A DNA stretch of 64,000 nucleotides, taken from the NCBI GenBank assembly GCA_965249175.1, contig OZ252227.1:6200001-6264000 (forward strand). Direction: 5' to 3'. Below the pieces are notes generated by a model, which worked only from the letters and a program-made list of their open reading frames with translations, was not told the DNA's origin and made no database searches. This document shows positions 51,625 through 59,830 of this stretch, one piece after another. A program made the translations under genes and the position numbers. The stretch is from CAZYFH01 sp965249175 (GTDB taxonomy: Bacteria; Acidobacteriota; Vicinamibacteria; Vicinamibacterales; UBA8438). Numbering within the stretch: the stretch's first letter is position 1; each line of letters begins with the position of its first letter.

Positions 51625-52044
51625 ATGTTCTGGGACAGCTCGGCGCTCATCCCCTTGCTCCTGCCCGAGGCGCGCTCGACCGACCTCACCGAGCGATTGG
51701 CCGATGAAGAGGCGCTGACCGTTTGGTGGGGCACGCCGATCGAGTGCCTGTCGGCCATCTATCGGCGCCATCGAGAAACGCCGCTCGCGGACACGCTCAT
51801 GACGGCCGCGCTTGGCCGCCTTCGCTCGCTCGTCGAAGATGCCGACACGGTCGTGCCGGCCGACGAACTCCGACGACGCGCGGGTCGCGTGCTCGCCGTA
51901 CACCCGCTTCGCGCCGCCGATGCGCTCCAGCTCGCTGCCGCGCTCACGTGGTGCGAGGAACGGCCGGTCGGTGAGGCATTCGTCAGTCTCGATGAGCGGC
52001 TACGCGAGGCCGCGCGCCGCGAGGGTTTCGAGCTCCTGCCGTGA
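51625..52044 (+). CDS. PIN-domain toxin (VapC-like)
   Basis: A 139-residue PIN-domain protein. It starts MFWDSSALIPLLLPEARST (first Asp), then WWGTPIECLSAIYRRHRE (Glu), then HPLRAADALQLAAALTW and FVSLDERLREAAR (Asp). It pairs with the Phd-like antitoxin upstream. Unlike the other two modules of the window the genes are separated by 31 bp instead of overlapping. Confidence 0.88.
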   Translation: MFWDSSALIPLLLPEARSTDLTERLADEEALTVWWGTPIECLSAIYRRHRETPLADTLMTAALGRLRSLVEDADTVVPADELRRRAGRVLAVHPLRAADALQLAAALTWCEERPVGEAFVSLDERLREAARREGFELLP

Positions 52045-52132
52045 TTCGGATCCGCGCGCACCTCGTGTTTGCGCGAACCGAGGGCCCGCGATAGAGTCGA
52101 ACTCTCTCCGATCACACTACGGGCACAGGTAT

Positions 52133-53044
52133 ATGCGTGAGCTGAGAATCATTGTTGGGCTGTCCCTCGTGGTGATCGCTGGCGTGGCGATCGCCATCGC
52201 TGAACGGCCGTCCGGCCAGCAGGAGATCAGCCCGGAACGGTTAGCCGAGCTGACCGCGATCACGCCGGTCGAGGGGAAGCGCGGTCTGTATGTCATCCCG
52301 GGCTACGACGGGAGCACCACGGGCGGCAACGTCGCGGTCCGCGTGACCGATGACGGCGTCATCATCGTCGACAACAAGTTCTCGCACAGCTTCGAGATGA
52401 TCACGGCCGAGGTCAGGAAAGTGACGTCGCAGCCGGTCACGTACGTGCTCGACACCCACCATCATTTCGACCACGCCGGGAGCAACGCCGACTTCATGGA
52501 CATCGGCGAGGTGATCGCGCACCGTAACGCCCGCCGCAACATCATTCGCAACGACCAACCGGGGGCCCCGCGCATCGTGTTCACCGATCAGACCGCGGTG
52601 TTTCTCGGTGGCTTCGAGGCGCGCGCCCATCACTTCGGGCGTGGTCACACGAACGGCGATGCCGTCATCCATTTTCCGGATCTCCGCACGATTCACACCG
52701 GCGACCTGGTGGTGTGGGGCGAGCGCTCGGACGGCAGCACGCTCTCACCGTTCATGGACTACGGCAACGGCGGCAGCGGGGTGGAATGGACGGCCACGCT
52801 CGACGGCGTGCTCGAGCTCGACTTCGACACCGTGATTCCGGGGCATGGGCCGATCCTGACGAAGGACGATGTCCGGACGTTCAGGGACCGGATGCAGACG
52901 CTGCGCGAGCGGATGACCGAGGCGATCGACGCTGGAGTCGCCCGTGGAGACGTCGCAAGCCGCGTGGACATCGCCGATCTCAACTGGCCGCTCGCACCAG
53001 CCGCCCTTCAGGCGTTCTACGATGAGGTTGAGGCGAGTCAGTAG
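52133..53044 (+). CDS. metallo-beta-lactamase-fold hydrolase (SoxH/PQQ-relay type), membrane-anchored or exported
   Basis: A 303-residue protein with an N-terminal hydrophobic segment (LRIIVGLSLVVIAGVAIAIA). The MBL signature HxHxDH is at H109, H111, D113 and H114 (THHHFDHAGS). Further ligands are HTGDLVVWG and the C-terminal VIPGHGPIL. It resembles zinc hydrolases encoded with quinoprotein or sulfur-oxidation systems, fitting the PQQ dehydrogenase 3 kb downstream. No antibiotic-resistance role is implied. Confidence 0.88.
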   Translation: MRELRIIVGLSLVVIAGVAIAIAERPSGQQEISPERLAELTAITPVEGKRGLYVIPGYDGSTTGGNVAVRVTDDGVIIVDNKFSHSFEMITAEVRKVTSQPVTYVLDTHHHFDHAGSNADFMDIGEVIAHRNARRNIIRNDQPGAPRIVFTDQTAVFLGGFEARAHHFGRGHTNGDAVIHFPDLRTIHTGDLVVWGERSDGSTLSPFMDYGNGGSGVEWTATLDGVLELDFDTVIPGHGPILTKDDVRTFRDRMQTLRERMTEAIDAGVARGDVASRVDIADLNWPLAPAALQAFYDEVEASQ

Positions 53045-53069
53045 CGAGTCGCACCATGGAGGCCGTACG

Positions 53070-54386
53070 ATGATTGTCAGACACAGCGCTAGTGCTCTCG
53101 GTCGAAGCGTTTCGTTCGTAGGCTGCGCGCTCCTCATTGCAGGCACCGGTCTGGTGTCGACGGCGACTCCGGCCAGCGCGCAGAGCGAGAGCTCGACCAC
53201 GTTCACCAAGGACGTGCTCCCGATCCTGCAGCGCTCCTGCCAGCGATGTCACCGTCCCGGCTCGGTCGCGCCGATGTCGCTGCTGACGTACGAAGAAGTG
53301 CGGCCGTGGGCCCGGGCGATCCGCGACAGGACCGCCCAGCGCGAGATGCCCCCGTGGTACGTCGAACCGAATGTCGGCGTGCGATCCTTCAAGGAAGATC
53401 CATCGCTGTCCGATGAGGAGATCACGACCATCGGTCGGTGGGTCGACGGGGGGGCCGAACGCGGCGACCCGGCCGACGCGCCGCCGCCCATCGAGCTGGC
53501 GTCGCTCGACGAGTGGCGTATCGGGACCCCCGAGTGGATCGTCGAGCTCCCGGAGGAGCAGACCATCGGCGCCTTGGACGCCGACCACTGGCTCGACATC
53601 TGGGCCGACTCGCGCCTGACGGAAGATCGCTACATCAAGGCGGTGGAGACCAAACCGTCGCCGGGTGCCTACCGGGTGGTGCATCACGTCGCGACGTCGA
53701 TGCGCTGGGAGGAAGAGGATGGTGAGGAGGGCGGCGGCTTCCTCAACGAGTACGCGATGGGCAAGAACGGCGACATCTTTCCCGACGGGACGGGTCGCCT
53801 GATTAAAGCCGGTGCGCAGATACGCTTCAACATGCACTACAGCTCGATTGGCGAGGAGATCAGGGACCGGACGCGGGTCGGCTTCCAGCTATATCCAAGC
53901 GGCTACGTGCCGGAACGGGTGCTCATCTCCCGCCACGTGGGCGATAGCTTCGACACGCTCGACATTCCCGCCGGGGCGGACAACGTGCGGAGCGACGGGT
54001 ACTACGTGCTTCCCGAGCCGACCCAGGTCACCGCGTTCCAGCCGCACATGCACATCCGGGGCAAACGGATGTGCGTGGAGGCCATTCAGCCGACCGGCCA
54101 GATCGACACATTGAGTTGCACGGGGCACAACTTCGGCTGGCACATCGTCTACAACTACGCGGATGAGCAGGCACCCTTGCTCCCGGCCGGCACGATTCTC
54201 CACGTCACCGGGTGGCACGACAACACCGCGACCAATCGATACAACCCGGACCCGAAGAACTGGGTGGGCTTTGGTAACCGGTCGATCGATGACATGAGCT
54301 TCGCCTGGATGAGCTTCTTCCACATGCCGGAGGAGGCGTATCAGCAGAAGCTCGCGGCGCGCGCGAAGCGCTCCAGCAACGACTAG
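53070..54386 (+). CDS. copper type II monooxygenase-like protein with c-type heme domain
   Basis: A 438-residue exported protein. GGAGG lies seven bases before ATG 53070, followed by a signal peptide to about residue 38. An N-terminal cytochrome-like domain has CQRCH (57-61) with Met downstream (VAPMSLL). The C-terminal part resembles PHM-type copper monooxygenases, with HHV (H205/H206), NMHYS (H256) and HMH (H326/H328) as likely copper ligands. Two-copper enzymes of this type hydroxylate a C-H bond; joining the heme domain could supply electrons in cis. The next gene follows by six bases and is probably a partner. Confidence 0.8.
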   Translation: MIVRHSASALGRSVSFVGCALLIAGTGLVSTATPASAQSESSTTFTKDVLPILQRSCQRCHRPGSVAPMSLLTYEEVRPWARAIRDRTAQREMPPWYVEPNVGVRSFKEDPSLSDEEITTIGRWVDGGAERGDPADAPPPIELASLDEWRIGTPEWIVELPEEQTIGALDADHWLDIWADSRLTEDRYIKAVETKPSPGAYRVVHHVATSMRWEEEDGEEGGGFLNEYAMGKNGDIFPDGTGRLIKAGAQIRFNMHYSSIGEEIRDRTRVGFQLYPSGYVPERVLISRHVGDSFDTLDIPAGADNVRSDGYYVLPEPTQVTAFQPHMHIRGKRMCVEAIQPTGQIDTLSCTGHNFGWHIVYNYADEQAPLLPAGTILHVTGWHDNTATNRYNPDPKNWVGFGNRSIDDMSFAWMSFFHMPEEAYQQKLAARAKRSSND

Positions 54387-54392
54387 AAGAGC

Positions 54393-55220
54393 GTGACGCG
54401 CGTCATTTCATCTCTCGCCTGCGCCCTCGTCCTCGGGATGGCTGCTCCGTCGACGGCTCAGACCTATCACAGCGGCCAGAATCTGCAACCGGTGTTCGAG
54501 GGGTGGGAGCAGAACGCCGACGGCAGCTTCACCATGATGTTCGGCTATCTGAACCGAAACTACGAGGAACACCTCAACGTCCCGGTCGGACAGGACAACT
54601 ACTTCGAGCCCGGCGAGGTCGATCGCGGCCAGCCGACCCTCTTCTATCCACGACGGCACCGATTCAGCTTCCGCGTGCGTGTCCCTGCCGACTGGGGTGA
54701 CAAGGAGCTCGTCTGGACCGTCACCGCCCACGGACGCACCGACCGCGCGGTCGGGTGGCTCGTGCCAGAGCAGATCATCGACGATCAGGTGATCGCGATG
54801 AACCGGAGCGGCGGGGGGGCGCCCGACATCGTCAACGAGGCGCCCTCGATCGCGCTCATCGAAGAAGACCGCCTAACGGTAAAGGCAGGGGCGCCGCTGA
54901 CGCTGACTGCGGTCATCGGCGACGATGGGATCCCAGAGGCGCGCGCCGCGCGTCAGAGTCGGCCGCCCGGGCGTCGCAACGCGCTCGGTCTACGTCTCGC
55001 CTGGATTCAACACCGAGGGCCAGGTACCGTCACCTTCGACCCGTGGACCCCACCGATGGCCGACCACACCCCCGGGTGGACGCCGCCGCCGATCCCGGCC
55101 GGCGGGGCGATCGTGACGACCGCCCGGTTCAGCGAACCCGGCACGTACGTGATTCGCGGGATGGCCGACGACGGGTACCTCTATACACCCGTCGACGTGA
55201 CTGTGACGGTCGCGCCTTGA
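54393..55220 (+). CDS. secreted protein of unknown function, partner of the copper/heme protein
   Basis: A 275-residue protein (GTG start) with signal peptide MTRVISSLACALVLGMAAPSTAQ. Recognisable stretches are FEGWEQNADGSFTMMFGYLNRN, FYPRRHRFSFRVRVPADWGDKELVWTV and a C-terminal FSEPGTYVIRGMADDGYLYTPVDVTVTV, which looks like an Ig-like or PKD-type beta domain. It starts six bases after the upstream stop. I do not recognise a named family. The segment GIPEARAARQSRPPGRR around residue 180 is unusually Arg-rich and could mark a local sequence error. Confidence 0.72.
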   Translation: MTRVISSLACALVLGMAAPSTAQTYHSGQNLQPVFEGWEQNADGSFTMMFGYLNRNYEEHLNVPVGQDNYFEPGEVDRGQPTLFYPRRHRFSFRVRVPADWGDKELVWTVTAHGRTDRAVGWLVPEQIIDDQVIAMNRSGGGAPDIVNEAPSIALIEEDRLTVKAGAPLTLTAVIGDDGIPEARAARQSRPPGRRNALGLRLAWIQHRGPGTVTFDPWTPPMADHTPGWTPPPIPAGGAIVTTARFSEPGTYVIRGMADDGYLYTPVDVTVTVAP

Positions 55221-55265
55221 TCACGCGGGCTGTCCGCCCCGAACCCCACGTGGCCGCGGCGAGCG

Positions 55266-56216
55266 CTACTGGAACGCGACGCGCTCCACACTCGGCGGAT
55301 CCTCGTCGGCGAAGTGCGGGTGAACGACGTAGACGTCGTCGCCGGCGACCGCGGCCGTCGTGGCCTGGCCCTCGTACGAAGCGACACCGGCGAGGTCAGC
55401 CGTCATCCAGCCGTCCGAGCTACTGAGCGCGACGACGCGGTTGCCAGAGCTGCTGACGATCGCCAGCCGGCCGTCGCTTGTCCACACGATGCCGTCCTGC
55501 CCCGGTACCTCCTCAGGGAGGGTCACCTCGGTCGCCGCAGTGGGGTCGTCGAGCGGGACCCTCCAGAGCGTCCCACCGCGCGCGACCAGGAGCAGACCCG
55601 ACGGGTCGTACTCGAGCCCGTTGGGTCCGCCCTCGCCGTCGAATCGATGCAGCACCGACGCCTCGTACGTCGAGTCGACACGGTAGATGACGTTCGCCAT
55701 CGTGTCGGTCACATAGGCCGTGCCGTCCTCTCCGACCGCAACGTCATTCGCGAAGTAGGCGTCTGCCTCTGCGTTCACCGCGGCGAGATCGACCATCGCC
55801 AACCGGTCGCCGCTCGTCAGGTCATACACGCCGAGCATGGCCTGGCCGGTGCCGCCCTGGAAGGCCGCCCGGTCCGAGTTCGCCACGAGCAGGCGATTGC
55901 GCGGCTCGTCGGCCTCGATGCCGACCGACGAGACGAGGTCGGGGTCGCTCACGACGGCGGTCACCCGACCGTCGGGGTGGATTTCGAAGATCGACCCTTC
56001 GGACAGCGACCCCGTGAGGAACCGGCCGCCGGCGCTGTCGTACTCGATGCCCTCCGGAATGAATCCGCCGCGCTCGGCGACGATCATTGCAGGGAGCGGT
56101 TCCGGCGCCGGCGCCACGGCCTCCGGTTCCGGCGCGGGGGCGGACGGTTCGGGTTCCGCCGCACATCCGGCAATCACGCTGGCTGCGGCAACAATGACGA
56201 GAAGTTTGGTACGCAT
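55266..56216 (-). CDS. SMP-30/gluconolactonase-like beta-propeller lipoprotein
   Basis: A 316-residue lipoprotein. ATG 56216 follows GGAGG; the signal ends with lipobox IAGC, then a Pro/Ala/Glu linker (EPEPSAPAPEPEAVAPAPEP). The propeller has PEGIEYDSAGGRFLTGSLSEGS, NDVAVGEDGTAYVTDTMANVIYRV and GPNGLEYDPSGLLLVARGGTLWRV. Family members hydrolyse lactones or act as binding scaffolds. It is the only minus-strand gene in the 42-64 kb stretch and is divergent from the PQQ dehydrogenase. Confidence 0.85.
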   Translation of the reverse strand: MRTKLLVIVAAASVIAGCAAEPEPSAPAPEPEAVAPAPEPLPAMIVAERGGFIPEGIEYDSAGGRFLTGSLSEGSIFEIHPDGRVTAVVSDPDLVSSVGIEADEPRNRLLVANSDRAAFQGGTGQAMLGVYDLTSGDRLAMVDLAAVNAEADAYFANDVAVGEDGTAYVTDTMANVIYRVDSTYEASVLHRFDGEGGPNGLEYDPSGLLLVARGGTLWRVPLDDPTAATEVTLPEEVPGQDGIVWTSDGRLAIVSSSGNRVVALSSSDGWMTADLAGVASYEGQATTAAVAGDDVYVVHPHFADEDPPSVERVAFQ

Positions 56217-56351
56217 GGTGGGGCCTCCAGGAAGCGAATCACCGAGAACGCGCAATCCTACCACTAGTGCATCGTCGTGGCGCTCGACCCTGCCAGCCAG
56301 CAGCTAGGGTTTGAGCCGGCCTTGGACTATATTCCGGGCCAGGAGGCCCAC

Positions 56352-58127
56352 ATGCACCCATCGTGTCGTGCCGCGTCCGGCGTTCTTGCTCTCACGTTCG
56401 CGATCCTGACGCCGGCGGCGGGACCGGTCACGACGCACGCACAGTCGCCGGACGCGTTCGTCCCCGTCACCGACGCGATGCTCCGAGACCCCGCGCCGAG
56501 CGATTGGCTCATGTGGCGCCGCACCCTCAACGGCTGGGGCTACAGCCCACTCGACGAGATCGACCGCGACAACGTGAGCCAGCTGCGTATGGTCTGGTCG
56601 CGCGCGCTGCGCACCGGCAGCCAGCAAGGTACCCCACTCGCCTACGGTGGTGTCCTGTACATGCCGAACCCGGCGGACATTATCCAGGCGATCGATGCCG
56701 TGACCGGCGACCTGAAGTGGGAGTACCAACGTGAGCGTCCGGAGGACCTCGGTGATTACCTCCCGGCCGGCGGCCTGCTGGACAACAACCGGAACATCGC
56801 CATCTACGGCAACCTGATCATCGATACCAGCGCCGACATCCACGTATTTGCCCTCGACGTCACCACCGGCCAGCTCGTCTGGGAACACCCGATCCTCGAC
56901 TACAAGACACACCCGGCCCATCAGACGTCCGGTCCCATCGTCGGCAACGGGAAGATCTACTCGGGTCGCGGCTGCCTGCCGGATGGAGGCCCGGACGCGT
57001 GCGTCATCGTGGCGCACGATGCAATGACGGGCGAGGAGGTGTGGCGCCGTCGGACGATTCCCGGGCCGGGTGAGCCGGGGGACGAGACGTGGGGCGGGAT
57101 TCCGTTCGAGGAGCGGCTCCATGTCGGCTCGTGGATGGTGCCGAGCTACGATCCAGAGCTGAACCTCGTCTACATTGGCACGTCGGTCACGTCGCCCGCG
57201 CCGAAGTTTCTCCTCGGCGGCGTCGACAACCAGCACCTCTATCACAACTCGACCCTTGCGCTCGACGGCGATACGGGCGAGATCGTCTGGTACTACCAGC
57301 ATCTGAACGACCACTGGGACCTCGACCATCCCTTCGAGCGACTGCTCGTCGATACCGCCGTCGCACCCGATCCGAGCGCAGTGAGCTGGATCAACCCCCG
57401 GCTGCGGCGCGGCGAGGTGCGGAAGGTGATCACGGGGATTCCGGGCAAGACCGGCGTGGTCTACACGCTCGATCGAGAGACTGGGGAATTCCTGTGGGCG
57501 ACGCCGACGGTGACACAGAACGTCATCAGCGACATCGACGGCGCCACCGGTGCGGTGACGGCGAACGCGGAAACCGTGTTCAGCGGATTGGGCCAGGAAG
57601 TGCTGGCGTGCCCGAGCTGGATTGGCGGCAAGGACTGGGAGGCGGGCGCCTACAGCCCGCTCACCAACATGATGTATTACCCGCTCCGCAACGTCTGCGC
57701 GCGGATGCTGGCGACGCGGGAAGGCGGGCTCGCGCTCTACGCGCTGGCGGTGCGGAATCAGATCGCGCCCGGCACCGACCAGGTCGGCACGGTGCAGGCG
57801 ATCTCGGCCGAGACGGGGGAAATCGCCTGGAAGTACGAGCAGCGGGCCGCCACGACGTCGCTCGTCGCGACCGGCGGCGGCCTCGTGTTCGGCGGCGACG
57901 GGAACGGGCGCTTTCGGGCATTGGACCACGAGACGGGCCATGTCCTGTGGGAGATCAACCTCGGCTCGTCGGTGACCGGCTTTCCAATCACCTACGCCGT
58001 CGACGGCCGGCAATACGTCGCCGTGAGCACCGGCACGGCGGGCACGGTCAGCGGACACATGCAACTCACGCCCGAGCTCAGGCCGAGCACGGGAAACAAT
58101 CTGTTCGTGTTTGCCTTGCCCGACTAG
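56352..58127 (+). CDS. PQQ-dependent alcohol dehydrogenase (quinoprotein), methanol/ethanol type
   Basis: A 591-residue quinoprotein. ATG 56352 lies after AGGAGG; the signal peptide ends near THAQS. The eight-bladed propeller has W-motif blades (WLMWRRTLNGWGYSPLDEI, IQAIDAVTGDLKWEYQRE, VFALDVTTGQLVWEHP, TLALDGDTGEIVWYYQ). HLNDHWDLDHPFE has the Asp/Trp residues near PQQ. GIPGKTGVVYTLDRETGEFLWATP matches the family. It oxidises alcohols or aldehydes in the periplasm and passes electrons to a cytochrome c; no cytochrome is fused here. No PQQ synthesis gene is in the window. Confidence 0.92.
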   Translation: MHPSCRAASGVLALTFAILTPAAGPVTTHAQSPDAFVPVTDAMLRDPAPSDWLMWRRTLNGWGYSPLDEIDRDNVSQLRMVWSRALRTGSQQGTPLAYGGVLYMPNPADIIQAIDAVTGDLKWEYQRERPEDLGDYLPAGGLLDNNRNIAIYGNLIIDTSADIHVFALDVTTGQLVWEHPILDYKTHPAHQTSGPIVGNGKIYSGRGCLPDGGPDACVIVAHDAMTGEEVWRRRTIPGPGEPGDETWGGIPFEERLHVGSWMVPSYDPELNLVYIGTSVTSPAPKFLLGGVDNQHLYHNSTLALDGDTGEIVWYYQHLNDHWDLDHPFERLLVDTAVAPDPSAVSWINPRLRRGEVRKVITGIPGKTGVVYTLDRETGEFLWATPTVTQNVISDIDGATGAVTANAETVFSGLGQEVLACPSWIGGKDWEAGAYSPLTNMMYYPLRNVCARMLATREGGLALYALAVRNQIAPGTDQVGTVQAISAETGEIAWKYEQRAATTSLVATGGGLVFGGDGNGRFRALDHETGHVLWEINLGSSVTGFPITYAVDGRQYVAVSTGTAGTVSGHMQLTPELRPSTGNNLFVFALPD

Positions 58128-58162
58128 CGCGTCTCGCGACGGCCGAGAGCGACTTTTTCGAC

Positions 58163-58783
58163 ATGCAGAGCGACGTCGAGTTTCGCGTCCTGCTGGCGCT
58201 CGTGATGGTGGCGTTCGTCGCACACCGCGGCTACTACCATCGCAAATGCCGCGTGTTCGCGGAAGGGGCAACAGACGCCGAGCGAGGGAAGCTCGCCTCG
58301 GCGGTGGCCGGTGCGCTCGGGGCGTTGGGGCTGCTCGCGACGATGGTCTATATCGTCGATGCGCGATGGCTGGCGTGGTCGGCGGCTCCGCTGCCGGACT
58401 GGCTGCGATGGGTGGGACTCGTGCTCGCGCTCGCGGGCTTCGTGCTGCTTCATCTGGCACAACGGGCCTTGGGGACCAACTGGAGCGAGTCCCCTCGAAT
58501 GCTGGAAGGACAGACGATGGTCGCGGAGGGCCCCTATCGGTCGATTCGGCATCCGATCTACACAGCCTTCCTCCTCATCCTCGCGGCTCCCTTCCTGCTG
58601 TCGGCGAACTGGTTCATTGGATCGGCATGGCTGGCGATGACGGGTCTCGAAGTCTCTTCACGCATCCGAGTGGAGGAGGACCTGATGACATCGCGATTCG
58701 GGGATCGCTATCGGCGCTATCGGGCCGTGACGGGTGCGTTGCTGCCACGCCTGTCATGGCGGGGGCGAACCCGTAGGACATGA
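58163..58783 (+). CDS. isoprenylcysteine carboxyl methyltransferase (ICMT)-like membrane protein
   Basis: A 206-residue membrane protein with about five hydrophobic segments. The conserved C-terminal block LVAEGPYRSIRHPIY-type (MVAEGPYRSIRHPIYTAFLL) followed by EVSSRIRVEEDLMTSRFGDRYRRYR is the SAM/substrate region of ICMT and related methyltransferases. Bacterial members methylate lipids, isoprenoids or metals; the substrate is unknown. It follows the PQQ dehydrogenase by 35 bp in the same direction. Confidence 0.88.
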   Translation: MQSDVEFRVLLALVMVAFVAHRGYYHRKCRVFAEGATDAERGKLASAVAGALGALGLLATMVYIVDARWLAWSAAPLPDWLRWVGLVLALAGFVLLHLAQRALGTNWSESPRMLEGQTMVAEGPYRSIRHPIYTAFLLILAAPFLLSANWFIGSAWLAMTGLEVSSRIRVEEDLMTSRFGDRYRRYRAVTGALLPRLSWRGRTRRT

Positions 58784-58900
58784 AGCCGCGCTCACGGACA
58801 TCGAGCGCATGCGCGACGGTATCGTCCTGATGACATACGCCTGTCGCGGCGGGCACTATAATCGGCAGGAGACCCCGCACGACCACTGAGGAATGACACC

Positions 58901-59827
58901 ATGCGCAACAGCAGTTTCGTGCGCCGCCACTGGAGCATATGGGCGGCACTGCTCGCGGTGGCGGGAGTCCTCGTCTATCCGCGGGTCCACGCGGCGCAGG
59001 AGCCGGGCACCGTCGACGACGTCATCGCCCGTGCGTCGTCCTACGTCGAGAGCTTCGTCGTGGAGCTGTCGGCGGTCGTGATGGAGGAAGACTACCGCCA
59101 GACCTTCTTCCAGCCGGGCAGCCGGAGCCCCGCACGCACCCACCTCGTATCGGAGTTCCTGCTCGTTCGCATCCAGAGCGCGGACCGGTGGGTCGGCTTC
59201 CGCGATGTCTTCCGGGCCAACGGCAGTCAAGTCCGAGACCGGGAAGACCGTCTGGCCGCGCTGTTTCTCGCCGGCGCGTCGACCGGCGCGCTCGCCCAGG
59301 CCCGGCGTATCTCTCGGGAAAGCTCTCGATACAATCTGGGGTCGACGGAGCGCACCTTCAACATCCCGACGTTCGCCCTGTTCTACCTGCACCCTGACAA
59401 CCTCGCGCGATTCCGCTTCACCAAGGACGGCGAAGGCTGCGGCGACGACGATACCGCCTGGGACGTCGCATTCGAGGAGGTCCAGAGGCCAACGCTGACT
59501 CGCGGCTACCAGGGCATCGACCTCCCCTCCCGCGGTCGCTTCTGTCTCGACCCGATGACGGGCCGCGTAATCGAGACTGAGCTGGATCTCCGTCATCCGG
59601 CCGTCGGTAGCGATCGCGCGGCGACCGACGCCACGGCCCGGGTCCGGTTTGCGCACGAGGCGTCCCTGGACCTCTGGGTGCCCGTCGAAATGCGAGAGCG
59701 CTACCGGGAGCATGGGGGCGGGAGCGCCACCAGCACCGCCCGATACCGGAACTACCGTCAGTTTGGCGTGACGGTGAGCGAGAATACGGACACCGGGTCC
59801 GATCCGGCAACCGACCCACCACGGTAG
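58901..59827 (+). CDS. exported protein of unknown function, first gene of module 3 operon
   Basis: A 308-residue protein with a signal peptide or anchor (IWAALLAVAGVLVYPRVHA). It contains SSYVESFVVELSAVVMEEDYRQ, LLVRIQSADRWVGFRDVF and a C-terminal YREHGGGSATSTARYRNYRQFGVTV. I recognise the pattern only as one common in Acidobacteriota hypothetical proteins. Its stop is three bases before the ankyrin gene start, so it is in one operon with module 3. Confidence 0.75.
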   Translation: MRNSSFVRRHWSIWAALLAVAGVLVYPRVHAAQEPGTVDDVIARASSYVESFVVELSAVVMEEDYRQTFFQPGSRSPARTHLVSEFLLVRIQSADRWVGFRDVFRANGSQVRDREDRLAALFLAGASTGALAQARRISRESSRYNLGSTERTFNIPTFALFYLHPDNLARFRFTKDGEGCGDDDTAWDVAFEEVQRPTLTRGYQGIDLPSRGRFCLDPMTGRVIETELDLRHPAVGSDRAATDATARVRFAHEASLDLWVPVEMRERYREHGGGSATSTARYRNYRQFGVTVSENTDTGSDPATDPPR

Positions 59828-59830
59828 CAG

